Shown in pieces: positions 1 through 11,840 of a stretch of DNA of 64,000 bases (within the stretch, counting starts at the first letter, position 1; each line of letters starts with the position of its first letter). A model generated the notes under the pieces. The model saw only the letters and a program-made list of their open reading frames with translations, was not told the origin of the DNA and searched no databases. The DNA is from Edaphochlamys debaryana (taxonomy: Eukaryota; Chlorophyta; Chlorophyceae; Chlamydomonadales): NCBI GenBank assembly GCA_016858145.1, contig JAEHOE010000032.1:620001-684000 (forward strand). Direction: 5' to 3'. The translations under genes were made by a program, and so were the position numbers.

Positions 1-1160
1 GGGGAAGCTTGGGATGAAAGCTTGGCTAGGGGTCACCGCCCGGGGAACCCACCCGATCAGGCTGGTGTTGGCGCTTAGGATGAGTGCGGTGAGCGTGGGC
101 CGAGGGCACAGAGGCAACTCTGGAGCACGGGCTCGAGAGGAGCGGTGAGAGAAGAGGGGGCACTCGGGTGCACTCCAGGTCTGAGATAATGTGGAGCTGA
201 CGCGGACGGAGTGAAGGGCAAGATACGGTACATAGGGTCAAAACCTTTACACAAATCTGGGGAGCCTGGCCATCGCCACTCCCCAGCGCTCAGCTACTTC
301 AGAATCCATGTCAACGCGTCCCCTTGCCGCGCGCCAACCGGTGTACCGGCAACAGCCACGCGAGTAAACGCACGATGGAATGAAGTACGTAACATACGAC
401 TATTGGCAATCCCTGTCAAACCTGCCTTCCGAGATGCCCCAACAGCTGCCCCATGAGCCCAGTCCTGTCCCTTCCTTTCACGAGCTCCTTACATTACGAT
501 AAGTCCTGAAGCAACCTCCTCTGTGCTGACACCTCCACCGCCTGCAAGCCTTGCTCTTCGAGAGTTCGAGGCTCTGCCCGCTATCTATCCCCTCCCCCTC
601 GGCTGCTCCCCCACTGACAATACCTCCCCCACTGAGCGAACCAGCGGCGCGACCCAAGACGAACACCAGCCTGGGTGTCGACCCCGGGCCGCCTGCCATG
701 ATCCGTCCTGTCCTGCCGGCGCCTGCCAAGCGTTCACGTCCGAGGGATCCCCTTCAAGCCCTGCCGATCCCCCCAGGCCATTTGGGCCATGATGGTCTGG
801 GCCCACAGGCAGGGCGACTACCCCAAACGCAGCGGCGGTTAGTCCCGACAACAGCTGGACCGTTGGGATCCCAGGGGCCCCGGTCTACCAGCAGCCAAGC
901 GCGCAACCACACAGAGGGCGGATGGGCCCCTGACCCTGGCAAGCGAGAGCAACTAGCCTTCGGCTTGTCCAACAGCAGACAAGTGCTGGGTCCCGAACAC
1001 TGAGATCATCTACCTACTCGCCCAATGCCTTCCGCCCCAACCTCATTCGTACAACACATCCTGTGCCCTGCTGCGCTGCGCCGTGCTGTGCAGTCCAGCG
1101 CGCAGCGCCCGCCGTGCTGTGCATGCACTCCCGCGCGCCCGCACCGGCATTCCCTCGTCC
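1..1160. other. intergenic, left edge
   Basis: No coding region could be supported. The reading frames here have no recognisable domain and no chain of in-phase splice sites. It is the 3' side of the minus-strand hydrolase gene that ends at 1161. A TTACA at 489-493 reads TGTAA on the minus strand and could be that gene's distant poly(A) signal, 668 bases past the stop. Confidence 0.5.
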
Positions 1161-4100
1161 TCAGTACGGCTCCACCCGGGCCTTGAGCCACTGCGGGGCG
1201 GAGGCACATCCAGGGGGGTCAGGGACGCGTGTGTTCCTTGCTCGCAACACAGTACCGTAAGTACCGTCAGGTGGCTGGAAAGTCAAAGCCACCCACTTCC
1301 CGCGCCCACCTCGGCCATGCGGGGCAGCAGGCGCGGCGTCTCCGGGTCGTGATGCAGGTCGTGGAAGCCGCCCTCCACCACGTGGAACGTCAGGTCCTGG
1401 CAAAGATACCGTGGAGGCAAGCGGAAGCCGGTGTAAGCGGGTAAAGGAGCAAGCCGGCAAGGTGCCCAACGCCCCAGGCAGGCCGCAGTGCAAGGCCGCA
1501 AAAGAGAGTCGAGGCAAGAAACAGGAAGGTGTTGGTGAGGCTGCATTCGCATACCTTGGTGGACAGGCGGGCGAGGTGGGCCTGCATGGTGGACAGGTCG
1601 CACGCCACGTCCTGCGGCGCATGGCGCGTGGAGGAGTGTTGGTATACCGGCACAGTGTAAACAGACCAACTCCAGACAACGATGCCATGCCAGAGCGGGG
1701 CGCAGTGCTTGGGCGGGAGGTGGGCGTGACGGCGCTGGGCAGGGCCTTCCAGACCAAACAGGAGGGCTGTGGGCCTCAAGGGCCACCCTGCATGGTGCGT
1801 GCCGTGCATGGACGCCCACGCAGACTGGCACGTACGGCGTCATGCCCGCTATGGCCCTGGTACGCACCAATGCTTGCCCGTGGCATACCGGCATCCTCTC
1901 ACTCCCGCCCAAACCCGCCCCCCCCCCGGCCACTCGGGCTTCTAGGTTCCACACCTAGGCCCGGCCGGATTCCTGCCGCGCCCATGCTTCCTCGGCTTAC
2001 GCGAGCAGCCCTCTACACACCCATGCCCTCCCGTGAGGCCCTGGGCACTGCAATGGGGCCAGCCGCTGACCATTCACTCACTAGCCACTGCCCGCGCGCA
2101 CCTGCGTTGCGTGCTGCGTGAAGATGGGCACCGTCAGCAGCGGCGTGCTGGCCTGGAGCCGGGAGCAGCCGGCCGCAAGCGCCGCAATGGTGCCAACCTG
2201 CGGAGTGGGGACGGACCGGGGCACACAGCAGCTTGGGTCCTTGTGCCTCAGGACTTCAGGAGCTGGGCAAACAACCCAGAGCGGAACGTACGCAGCACAG
2301 GCGGACAGCTGTGCCTAGGGCTGCAAGTGAGGCGAGTTCAAGTGGACGGGCCCTTGACAACAGTCCACAGGCGAGGGCGCAGAGCCGACCCCAGGGGCCC
2401 AACCCGCGCCCTAGCGGCCCTACGCCCCGGCTGACCTTGAACTTGCCCCGGTACCACAGGGGGTCCGCGGCAGTCTCTGCCAGCGCGGCCGGGTCGCGAA
2501 TGCCCTCGCCCAGGGCGTTGCGGTGGAACAGCGGCTGCTCGGGGACGAACCTGGCGGGGGCAGCGGAAATGGTGAAGGGGATGGTTGGTTTGCGCCCCCC
2601 CCCCGGGGAATACGGCAGCAGAGCGGGCAGCAGACCGAGGTTCGAGGGTGGGGGCCGCGCCCGCGCAGGGATCAAGCCTGCGCGCTGTAACCGAATCCGC
2701 TGGTCCCCACCTCCCTGGTCCCCAGTTCGGTTGGTCCCCACCTCCGCTGGTCCCCAGTTCGGTTGGTCCCAAGCCCATTGGTCCCCAGTTCGGTTGGTCC
2801 CCACCTCCGCTGGTCCCCAGTTCGGTTGGTCCCCACCACCACTGGTCCCCAGTTCGGTTGGTCCCCACCTCCGCTGGTCCCCAGTTCGGTTGGTCCCAAG
2901 CCCATTGGTCCCCACTTCCGCTGGTACCCTGCGCGCTGGCACCTTAATCATCCTGCACTCACCGCCCGCCATCAACCCCGAAGACCGCCGTGATCTGCTC
3001 GTGTACCGTATCTCATCCGACACCCTCACGTGCGCAAGGACCCACCAGGCCAGCAGCCAGACGTAGGCCCGTAGGATGGCCCGTACGACAGGGCCCCGCT
3101 TGCTGTGCAGCGCATCCGTTAGCGCTGACGTCAGCATCAGCCCCGCGTACAGATTCGAGGTGCCGGGCTGGGAGGGGTCGTGCGGATCCTGCGGGGTGGG
3201 GTGGCGGGTGCGGGGCGGAGGAGAGGCCACCGCGGGCGGGGTGGGGCCCGGGGAAGGTTTCCAGGCCGGGTCGCGGGGGCGGCTTAGTAAGCTGACGGGG
3301 GGCATAGCCCAGTGACTGACTCTGCCATGCGAGCTTTGCCGTACGGTAGTGCTGACTTTGCCATACGAGCTTTGCCGTACGGCAGTGCCGGAGCACGTAA
3401 GGGTGGTTTGCCGGCGTCACCTGTGGCGGGGTGGTGGCGGCCACGGCCAGGCTGCTGACGAGTCCCCCCATGGAGTAGCCCAGCAGGAAGACCCGGGGCT
3501 TGGAGGCGGGGGCGGAGGTGGCGGCGGAAGCGGTGGAGGAGGCGGAGGCGGAGGCGGGTCCGCTACCGCAGCCGGCGTCCCCGACGGAGGCTGCCGCAGC
3601 CGCCACCGCCGCCGCCGCGGGTCCCGCTCCGGTGCCGGCAGCCGCCTCCTTCACCAGCACCACCTAGCCCCACGGGAAGCCACGGCGAGGGGAGGGGAGC
3701 AAGGCTGATGATGTGTTACGTGGGTTCGTCGGCAAGCCAGCTGCGACGGCGTCTTGGGCGCAGACTCGCTCAAGCCCGCACGAACGCTCGCAAACCGACG
3801 CACTCCCACCCGCACCCGCCTTCGCCCTTGCACCCGGCCCCCACCTGCCGTGTGAAGTCCAGCAGGTCGTCAAGCTGGGCCGGGGGTCAAGGGGGCAGGG
3901 GGCAGTGACGCGGATTAAGGAATCAGGGGAGGGCACCGAGGAACGCAGCCCGTCCATCCAAACCACTGCAGACTGGCAGGCCATCCCCACACTGTGTGAT
4001 CGTGTCATCAACATCGCCTCTCAGGGCCTCTCCTGCACCCCTGCCCCACCGGCATCAGGAGGTCCACCCACGTGCCCCCTTCCCCTCCCGAGTGCCGTAC

Positions 4101-4534
4101 CAGGTGTTCGTACTTCAGCACCAGCGCACGGGCCTCGTACCCGGTGTCCGGCCCGCTGCGGCCGTGGCCGTGCGCGTCGTAGGTGTAGACCGGGATGCCC
4201 ACCTCCGCGCAGAGATACGCCAGCACTGCAACGCGACGAATGTTTGTGAGGCCCGGAGGTGCTGGGTGACCCGGTTGAACCTGCAATCTGCCCTCGTGTG
4301 CGTTCCAAAACCCCGCAGGATGCTGTGAAGCGCGTGCCGCCCTGAGCCCTGGCCCTCTCTTCAGCTGCCGAATTCGCCTAGGGTTTTGTCGGTCTGTGTA
4401 AGTGCAGCCACCCGGCCCCGAGCCCACCCTGGCGGTGCCGTGCGGAGTGGTCGGACAGGCCGTGGTGGAAGACGAGGCAGCAGGGGGAGCGGCGCACGGG
4501 GGGAGTGAAGGTGGTGGTGTACAGGTCGTAGCCG
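1161..4534 (-). CDS. alpha/beta hydrolase, monoacylglycerol-lipase-like (copy 1; 5' exon unresolved)
   Basis: A serine hydrolase of the Hydrolase_4/monoacylglycerol-lipase group, expected to cleave acyl esters of glycerolipids; the substrate is not readable. Exons seen, 5' to 3': 4534-4428 (YDLYTTTF, FHHGLSDHS, oxyanion side), 4225-4101 (YTYDAHGHGRSGP), 3874-3845, 3663-3421 (nucleophile elbow GYSMGG after an Ala/Ser-rich insert), 3167 to about 3030, an exon with DPLWYRGKFK near 2550-2438, about 2199-2102 (TVPIFTQHATQ), 1611 to about 1553 (catalytic Asp, DVACDLS), about 1394-1316 (GGFHDLHHDP, catalytic His) and a short last exon ending WLKARVEPY with TGA at 1163-1161. Exon lengths 107, 125 and 30 match copy 2 exactly. 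The first coding exon, above the acceptor at 4535, was not identified, so the start given is the first firm exon edge. The intron near 2570-2950 carries a minisatellite. Confidence 0.75.
1954..2012. repeat. intronic short element, copy 1 (diverged)
   Basis: Lies in the intron between the hydrolase exons ending at 2102 and starting at 1611. Shares with copies at 27766-27824 (inverted) and 31434-31493 the run CCTA(A/G)GGCC-GGCCGG, then CCGCGCC, then GGCT-A-GCGAGCAGCCCT. It is the most diverged of the three copies. Confidence 0.5.
2700..2935. repeat. minisatellite, about 16/32-bp period
   Basis: Tandem units of the form TGGTCCCCAGTTCGGT alternating with TGGTCCCCACCTCCGC, with variant units ending AAGCCCAT and ACCACCAC, about fourteen half-units in all. 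It sits inside an intron of the minus-strand hydrolase copy 1; the paralogous intron in copy 2 lacks it. Long overlapping open frames here (TGDQRRWGPTELG-type peptides) are products of the repeat. Confidence 0.9.
3323..3393. repeat. direct duplication of about 36 bp
   Basis: Two adjacent copies containing TGCCAT(A/G)CGAGCTTTGCC followed by GTACGG(T/C)AGTGC, in the hydrolase intron between exons 3663-3421 and 3167. No coding role is seen. Confidence 0.7.
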
Positions 4535-5208
4535 CTGGGCGGCGGGGGGAGGAGGCGGGGGGCGGTGTTTGCGTGTGTAATGACTGAGGAGGCCGTTTTG
4601 ATGCAGCGGAGGGGGCGAGGAGGTTCAGGGGGCAGGGCCCGGGGAGGGAGGATCCCTTGGAAGACCCGGTATTGTCCTCTAGCGTCATGGTTGAGGCAGC
4701 AGGTAGCAGACAACCCTCCTCACCGCCGGCAGCGAAACGTGCCGTGCTCGACGCGAACCCCACATCGGCCGGCATGCGATGGGCCCGCAGCCGCCCCAGC
4801 TGTTCGGCTGGCCGGCAAGTCAACCACAATGTCGAATTGAGGTGCTTGAGGTAGGTCGGGGTGGTGCTGTCGATAGGACAAGATTGCGCGCGTCAGGGCT
4901 TGAAACGGGCGTTGAGCATTGCAGCTCCGGAAGCGACGGCACGGCCCGGCAACACTTACAAGGGCCGCGGCAGCAGCGATGACCGATGCACGAGCAGGAC
5001 TACAAGCAAGGGAGACCTTATGGCATTTCCGAGGACGGGGAGGAAGGAGGGGCCTCGCACATTCCGTAGCGCGCCGTCGCAGCGCGACCTCCTTGCCCTG
5101 TGCCAGAAGCATCCTGAGGTTGCGACACCTATCGTCTTCGGATTGTACTAGTGATTAAGAGTGTCACACCAGCTATCGAGAGCGCAACATCCGGAGAACA
5201 CCAACACC

Positions 5209-5213
5209 TTACA
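5209..5213 (-). promoter_or_regulatory. possible TGTAA poly(A) signal, hydrolase copy 2
   Basis: TTACA on the plus strand, read as TGTAA on the minus strand, 357 bases downstream of the TAG stop of hydrolase copy 2. TGTAA is the usual poly(A) signal in Chlamydomonadales; the call rests on position only. Confidence 0.35.
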
Positions 5214-5569
5214 CCGACACCTTACTGGCTAATCGAGAGGTAAGCAGATAGAGAATGCCTTCTCATGTATGTAGGGCTAAGAATTGATGCTCTTGAGCGC
5301 GGGGGCCATACATACCCATTCGCAACCTTGGCAGCCCCAACTAAACCCCATCACCTCCCTCCCGGTAAAGGAACCTTGGCACTCCGTTCACCGGCCAGAT
5401 CTACGTCCCCAGGGCTGGGAACACGCGCACGGTCCTGCCCAACCGCGCTCACGACCCACTTGGGGAGCTCGTGCCCCCACTTTCCCACCTCCAGCGCAGC
5501 CACCTCCTTCAGCCATTCCCGCACCTGCAGCCATGTCCGCCACTCGACGCTCCCACAGTCACCACGCGC

Positions 5570-8500
5570 CTACTTGGCATGCGCTTTGAGCCAGCTGACC
5601 ATGTCTTTCAGCAGGCGCGGCGTCTCCGGGTCGTGGTGCAGGTCGTGGAAGCCGCCCTCGACGACGTTGAACGTCAGGTCCTTGCTCCGCACGCGCGCCA
5701 GGTGCTCACGCATCGCGTTCACGTTGCAGGCAATGTCCTGCACCGCACGCACAGCACGGCGAGCACAAGGCACACGTTGAATGATTGCGGGGCCGCACGT
5801 GAGGACGCCGCGTGGGCGGCTGCCATGCAAAGCTGAGCGAGCCCAGGCCCACATAGCGGTGGACGGGATAACGTCCCACGGGCCCACCTTGGTCCCGTGC
5901 TGCGCGTAGATTGGGACCGTGATGCGCCGCGCTGCCCGGTGCAGCCATTGGCAGCCCCACAGCAGGGAGTAGATGGTTGCGGTCTGGGGGGAGGGGCGCG
6001 GGTGGCAAGCGGGCTTGACGAAGGTGGGGGCCAGGAAGCTCAGAGGAGCCCCGTGCAGGCGTTAGAACGCACCCGGCCGGCTTGTGGGACGCTTCGATGG
6101 TGCTGCCCCTTTGGAGCTTACCGTACGAATTGACCCAGGTGCGGCTGCGCAGCACCTCGCCTGCCCGCAGGCCCCGGGTGCGCCCGGGAACATACTTCGC
6201 CCCCGCTACCGCCAAGCTCCATCACGCCTCTTTCCCGGCCGCCGCTCAGGCCCGCCCACCTTGAACTTGCCCCGGTACCACAGCGGGTCTGCCGCCATCT
6301 GGGCGATGGCGCTGGTGTCCCGAATGCCGGCCTCAATGGAGTTGCGCCTGCGGGGGGCGGAGAGGTTCGAGGGGCAGGGGGCGGGGTTTGGGTGTGGAGA
6401 GGGTTCTGCGGGGTGCAGAGGGCGGGGCACGAACCCGGGAGGATAGCGGCCCAGCATTGTGAGCGGCCACCTGCAAGACGCACGTCGTACAGAAACTCCC
6501 GGCTTTGCTAATACTGCGGTCCCTGCTGGGCTGTGGAACCCGTTCAAGGCATCAAAGACCAGGAACCAGGGACCTGCTTGCTCTGTGCTAGAAACCAGAG
6601 GCCATGGGCCGCCCCCGCTTCCCTCACCGCAACCACCAACCAACCACGGCCGCCTCGCGCCCTGGCACGCCGCCTTGCTGCCCCGCTGCCCTGAGTCCCC
6701 TGACCCCCGCCACACCCCGCTCCACACCCTCTACCCGGCCCCACTTGATGATGGCAGCGTAGGGCACGAAGGTGCGCAGGAGCGTGGCCACCACGAGCTT
6801 GACGACACGGACCTGGCGTGAGCGGTGGGAATGTATCGCAAGGTTGTAGGTGGACGAGTTTGGCGGGTTCATGTCGCCCGTTCTGGCCCCAAGCCAGACG
6901 TAGACACACGCAACACAGCACGGACCCAGTGTGGAGCCCACGTCCCAACCCTGCCGCATTCGTGGGGCTCGACTTGCCAAGCTCCCCACGCGCTACCAAG
7001 CTTTCGGCGCCGATGCGCCCCACCACAACGGCCGAGCACCGCCTCGGTTGTTGATTCCAGTCTGGAGCTGGGCCCCGCCTATCCAGGAGCCCACTCAGGA
7101 GCCTGCTCGCGCCCCCGCTCACCATGTACGAGTCGCCGTACAGCGCATCTGTGAGGCAGGACGAGAGCACCAGTCCCTCGTATAGGCTGCCGCGGCCCTC
7201 GGCGTCCGCTGTGGTGGCCACGGCCAGGCTGGTGCAGAGCCCCCCCATGGAGTAGCCGAAGAGGTAGATGCGGGGCTTGGAGCCGGGGGCGGGGCCCGAG
7301 GCGGAGGCGGTGGTGGCGGCACCGTCCGCTCTGGGGGCAGTGCTCGTGGGCCCAGGCCCGGAGCCGTTGCAGCTGGCAGCGCTGGCGGTCTCGGCGGGGA
7401 TCACCACCTGTTTGGGTGTAAGGAGGGGAGGGGCCCGGCGTGGAGAGCCCGAACCAGCTGGTATCGGGTGGGCGGTTGGGCGCCTTCGCGCTTACGTGGC
7501 CAGGGCGCCATGCGTGTGCCCGTAGCGTGTGACCAGTAGCGTGTGCCAGTGCGTATCCAGGTGCCAGTGCGTGTTGTAAGCGGCACGCAAGTCGTGTGTG
7601 ACCGCCGTCTCGCCACACACGTGGCCATGTCACCGCCCAGCGAAGCCATGCCATGCCATGCCAATGCCCACGGCCCACGGGGCACAGCCACCATGCCCCG
7701 CCTGCAGCCCCACCGCCCACACAGACTGCCGCTACCCTCGGCCCCGCTGGAGACCCGCCAGGGCGAGGCCGGCACCCCGCTGCGGGACCCACCCTGCATC
7801 AGCCGCGGCCCCACCTGTTTCGTGAAGTCGAGGAGGTCGTTCAGCTGTGGGGGCAGGCGGCAAGGGGCAGGCGTCGGGGGCAGGCGGCAAGGGGAAGACG
7901 TTGGGGGAGGGGTCGGCAGGGCAGGGCGCTGCCCCGCGGGCGCCGTTACATATGCGGGCAAGTGCAGGGAGCCCCTCTTGCGGTAAGGGACGCGCCGGTA
8001 AGGGCAGGGAGCCCATCACATGGCGAGGCTGGACGCTGCTCCCCAAGGCACGCCGCTCAGCCCCTGCCAGCGCTCGCACGACAGCCACGAGAGGCCCTGC
8101 TCTGCGCAAGCCAGGCGGCAAGCGCAGGCTGCCGCTCCACCAGCTCCAGCAGCATCCAACCCCGCAAGCCCTGGCAGCCGCCACCAGCTAGCCGAGCAGG
8201 CCGTGGCATGGCTTTGGCCGGCTGGGCCCCGACCCTGCCCCTGCCCCGACCCTGCCACTGCTCGGCGTCGGTACCCCCCACGATGTCGTCCCCCGAACGC
8301 GCAATGCTGTGCAATCCTCCGGTTGAGTGTGATGCAATTCTAAAACCCCTGTCTTCTTGCCCTGTCCTTCGCCTTTCCCTCCCACCGACCCACCAGGTCG
8401 TCAAACATAAAGATGAATGCGCGCCCCTGCGGCCCGTCGTCCGGCCCGCTGCGGCCGTGACCGTGCGCGTCGTAGGTGTATACCGGCATGCCCACCTCCG

Positions 8501-8964
8501 CACACAGGTGGATCAGCACTGGCGGAGGCAGGCACAGCGGGAGAGAGGGCGGGGGAGGAATGGCAGGTGAGGCGGTAGGGAGGGGCGCTAGGGACCAGGC
8601 AAGGCAATGCTTGGAGGCTTTCCACGAGGGCTGAGCCGTGCCTTTCCACCCCCATTCTCGACGACAGCTCGCCGCTGTCAGTTACACCGGCAGGCGCTCA
8701 AGTGCGGCAGCCGGCTAGCTAGGCTATCGCTGCCTCTGCCACAGCCGTGTCGTGTCTGCGCGTGTCACAGCATCGCATAGGGCCTGGGCGCGGGCTGGGC
8801 GTGGGAAGCCGGGTCTGCCAAAAGTGGCAGACACGTGTTCGATAACGCTCGGCTCACCGTCCCGGTGCCGTGAGGAGTGATCGGACAGGCCGTGATGGAA
8901 GACTAGGCAGCAGGGGGAGCGGCGCACGGAGGGAGTGAAGGTGGTGGTGTACAGGTCGTAGCCC
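5570..8964 (-). CDS. alpha/beta hydrolase, monoacylglycerol-lipase-like (copy 2; 5' exon unresolved)
   Basis: Tandem paralog of the gene at 1161-4534, same strand and same exon pattern. Exons seen: 8964-8858 (YDLYTTTFTPSVR, FHHGLSDHS), 8518-8394 (YTYDAHGHGRSGPDDG), 7844-7815, 7407-7123 (GYSMGG, then LVLSSCLTDALYGDSYM; this part is split in copy 1), 6812-6735, 6347-6260 (MAADPLWYRGKFK), an exon ending near 6120 (EVLRSRTWVNSYG), about 5985-5888 (ITVPIYAQHGTK), then the catalytic Asp and His exon (DIACNVNAMREH; GGFHDLHHDP) ending in WLKAHAK and TAG at 5572-5570. The triad is therefore Ser in GYSMGG, Asp right after HGTK, and His in GFHDLHH. The first exon beyond 8964 is not identified: the frame runs into a stop just upstream, so the acceptor at 8965 is needed. 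No signal peptide is visible in the exons found. Confidence 0.75.
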
Positions 8965-10614
8965 CTGGGCGGCGGGGGGAGGAGGGGGGTTGAAGGGCGT
9001 GTCAGGGTGCCAAACTAGGGCCAGGAAGCGGGAGTCCTGACGCACTTCCCGTGTGTTTTCGTCCTCTTCAAGCCCACGTATCCTGCCTGTCAGCATGAAC
9101 CCGCGTGCGTGCAGGGCTCAGGTCGACGCCAGACATCTGGCAGATGCGACGGACCGAAGCGTCGAGAGCAGCTACAGACGGTCCCTTGCACCCCAGTCAC
9201 ATTCTAGTATCAAACGACACCGCACCGGCTGCAGCGGAAGGCCTTGTGCTCTATTTTGACGTTATAGCTTGCAGAGGCCCTCGCCTCCTCGCGCGCGTTG
9301 TCCGCATCCGTTTGTAGGCCACCTGAAGTCGTGGCTCCCGCCGGCAGGGCACCGGTGTCGTCAAACGGGTCCGGCATTGTTCAGCTGGAGATTCGTCGGA
9401 GCGACCGTGCGCAGCACAACAGTCAAGCTTTTCACAACCTTTATCTAGACTTGGCCCAATGTGGCGTTGAGCAATGCGCTTGAGCAGAGAACGAGAGCAG
9501 GAAGTGCGCTGTGCACCAGAGCATAAGGGGGACGTCTGCGTGAGACTGCATGCAGCACGGACTTGGCAATGCACGGACGTGTCCGTAGGACGCCACAGCG
9601 CCCACAGTTGTACAGGCCTGTGTGCGGGCCCAGTGCGCAAGTGTCCCGGGGGTCTGCCAACCGCCATCGAGGCTCTTGCCAGGACGTGGCAAGAGAGAGG
9701 GAGCCTGAGGGAGACAGCGTTTGCAACGTGCGTCTAGTGCGCGAGCTTGCGGGCACGAGCGAGACAGGGTCTCAGGGTTCAAGGTAGGGTTCATAGGGTT
9801 CAAGGTACGCAGTGGTCTGCCAACGGCATCCGGGGCAGGTAGGAGGCACGACAGCACGACACCCGAGCAGGCTGCCCCTTCACTCGATGACGGCCGTGAG
9901 CATAGGCGATGTAAGGCCCTACGGTTCTTACTGTGACCCTGGTGCGCCCCGAGAGCCCCCGCTCACTGCGGCCGGTGGGGAGCCACGCTTCATGGCCCGC
10001 CGACTGCCCTAGCCCCGCTGCACCCCAGCACGCACGTCCCTTCTCTGGCCCGCTCCCCGTGCATGGCATCACACCGCACTGCACCGGCCACGCTCGTTCC
10101 GCTCGTACTTCACATGGTCCGGGTACGGCCGTCTTTTGCCCCGCCCCTTTCCTGCCGCGCAGGTGGCCGCACCGGCTACACCGCCATAGCCCGAGCCCTA
10201 GGTTACCTGCTAGACACTGGCCGCGCTGGCCTTCACCGTCCGCCTGTTCACCTCGCTGGCATGCTCTCAAGTCTTCGGCCGCTCACGCTCTTCCCCTCCG
10301 TCTCTGGGACTACACCTCCACTACCCACAGGTTCGGCTCCGTGGGACGTTGGGACGCTTAGGCCTCCGTGGGCGCGCAGCTCGCGACCGGGCTCGGGCGA
10401 TGGCGGGCCAGGAGCGGAGGACGCACAGCAGCGGCGCACAGGTAAACGAGGTAAGCGGGGCTTCTCGGGGCTTTCCTTCCGGTGGAGCCGGCTCGCCAGC
10501 CCCTCTCGGTGCACCGACGCGCGGAGCAGCCCGGGGTCACTCTAGGGGGGGACTTTCAGCCTGGAAGCCACTTTCGGCGACCAGGTACCCCGTTCACAGG
10601 CACAGGCATTCTGC

Positions 10615-10675
10615 GTCGGCCAACATCATGCGACGCCAACACCGCGGCACTACGCCCCGTTGTCTATAATAACCC
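10615..10675. repeat. dispersed intergenic repeat, copy 1
   Basis: Core CGTCGGCCAACATCATGCG followed by GCGGCACTACGCCCCGTTG and TCTATAATAAC. Related sequences occur at 41912-41972 and 46637-46693. The flanks do not align. Confidence 0.5.
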
Positions 10676-11737
10676 GAGCGGGCGGAGCAGCGGGCCAGGA
10701 ATTACGTCGGGGGACCCAACACCCAAGACGGCAGCTTGCCCTGGCTGGGCCGTCGATGACGGAGAGCTGCGCAGTGGAGAAGGGGCGATGCGTGTGCTGA
10801 CGCTGCAACCTGACCTCCCGTGCTCCCCAACGCGGGCCACCTTCCAAGTTCCAACTCAGTGCACGCACAGGCACCTCCCGTCCGGTCGCCATCTCATCCC
10901 GCACCATCCAGAGCCCCCTCGGGCCCCTTGCGTCCAGACGTGTGCGGCCCATGCGCCGCTCGAGCTCCCCTGTGCCCTGTCTGCGCCGGCCTTGTCGGCA
11001 ATGCCACTAAATCCTGTCCCCAGGACTAAGGTGACACCCCCTGGCACGAAGGCACCCCCGCCGTAATCGCGGAGCATCATTAAGGACTAGAGGACTAGAG
11101 GGCTGAGCCTTAGACACATCGACTCGCCCAAAGCCAATCTCAAAGCCCAGGATTCATCTGCCGCCCACACGTCCAGGAACAGCACCGCAGCGCGTTCCAG
11201 CCCTGCCCCTGCCCCCCTGCCTGCCCTGCCTGTTCAGCCGTAAACAACCACCATACCCCCAGGTACCGTATTCAATGTGCTGACCCAGCACAGCAGATAT
11301 AAGCACGCAAGCATAGCTAGCTGCAGCAAAAGCACGGCGATCGCATGTGTAGCGCCTGACCCACGCCAACCTGCACTTCGGAGTGCACCGCACCGGCGCA
11401 CTCCAGCCCCGTCCGGCGCCAACCCAAACCCTCGCTCTCAGCCCCAGGGACTGCCCAACATCCTCGCTCTTGGCCGCGCAGCACTGAGACACGCAAGTTC
11501 CCAAGCGAGGCCATCAGCTACATGGGTCGCAGGTCCAACCCAGCCGATCCACCCCCCAACGACCCAAGCCATGCCACGCTTACTGGGGCGCTGCAAGCGC
11601 ATCCCACCAAGCCAGCGCTAGGGGCCTCAACCCGGGTGCTGCCCCGCGTTCGTCACACGTCACACGTACACACAGCTGCCCGTCCACCCCACCAACCCGC
11701 AGGGCATCCAGGCATCGCACTCCCTCGCATCACTGCA

Positions 11738-11742
11738 TTACA
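11738..11742 (-). promoter_or_regulatory. likely TGTAA poly(A) signal, methyltransferase gene
   Basis: TTACA on the plus strand, 99 bases past the TGA of the methyltransferase gene ending at 11841. Motif and distance fit a green-algal poly(A) signal. Confidence 0.5.
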
Positions 11743-11840
11743 CGACACTCCCGAGTCTATGCCCAGGCTTCCTAGGCCCATGAGCATAGCCGCACGTCCG
11801 CTGTGGTTGGTATCGAGACCGTTCACGTGGCGCTGCAAAC

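Larger units (their letters stand above)
8965..11840. other. intergenic between hydrolase copy 2 and methyltransferase
   Basis: It must contain the unidentified first exon and promoter of hydrolase copy 2. Frames on both strands (for example plus 10482-11066, minus 9800-10270) show no domain, biased codon pattern or splice chain. It contains a dispersed repeat at 10615-10675 and the likely 3' end of the methyltransferase gene. Confidence 0.45.

Noticed and set aside
2700..2935. Possible CRISPR-like array
   Set aside because: Units are contiguous with no unique spacers, and the genome is eukaryotic.
2256..3305. 349-codon minus-strand open frame with repeated WGPTELGTSGGGDQP-like peptides
   Set aside because: The repeat is an intronic minisatellite kept open because its period avoids stops; only the ends of the frame overlap true exons.
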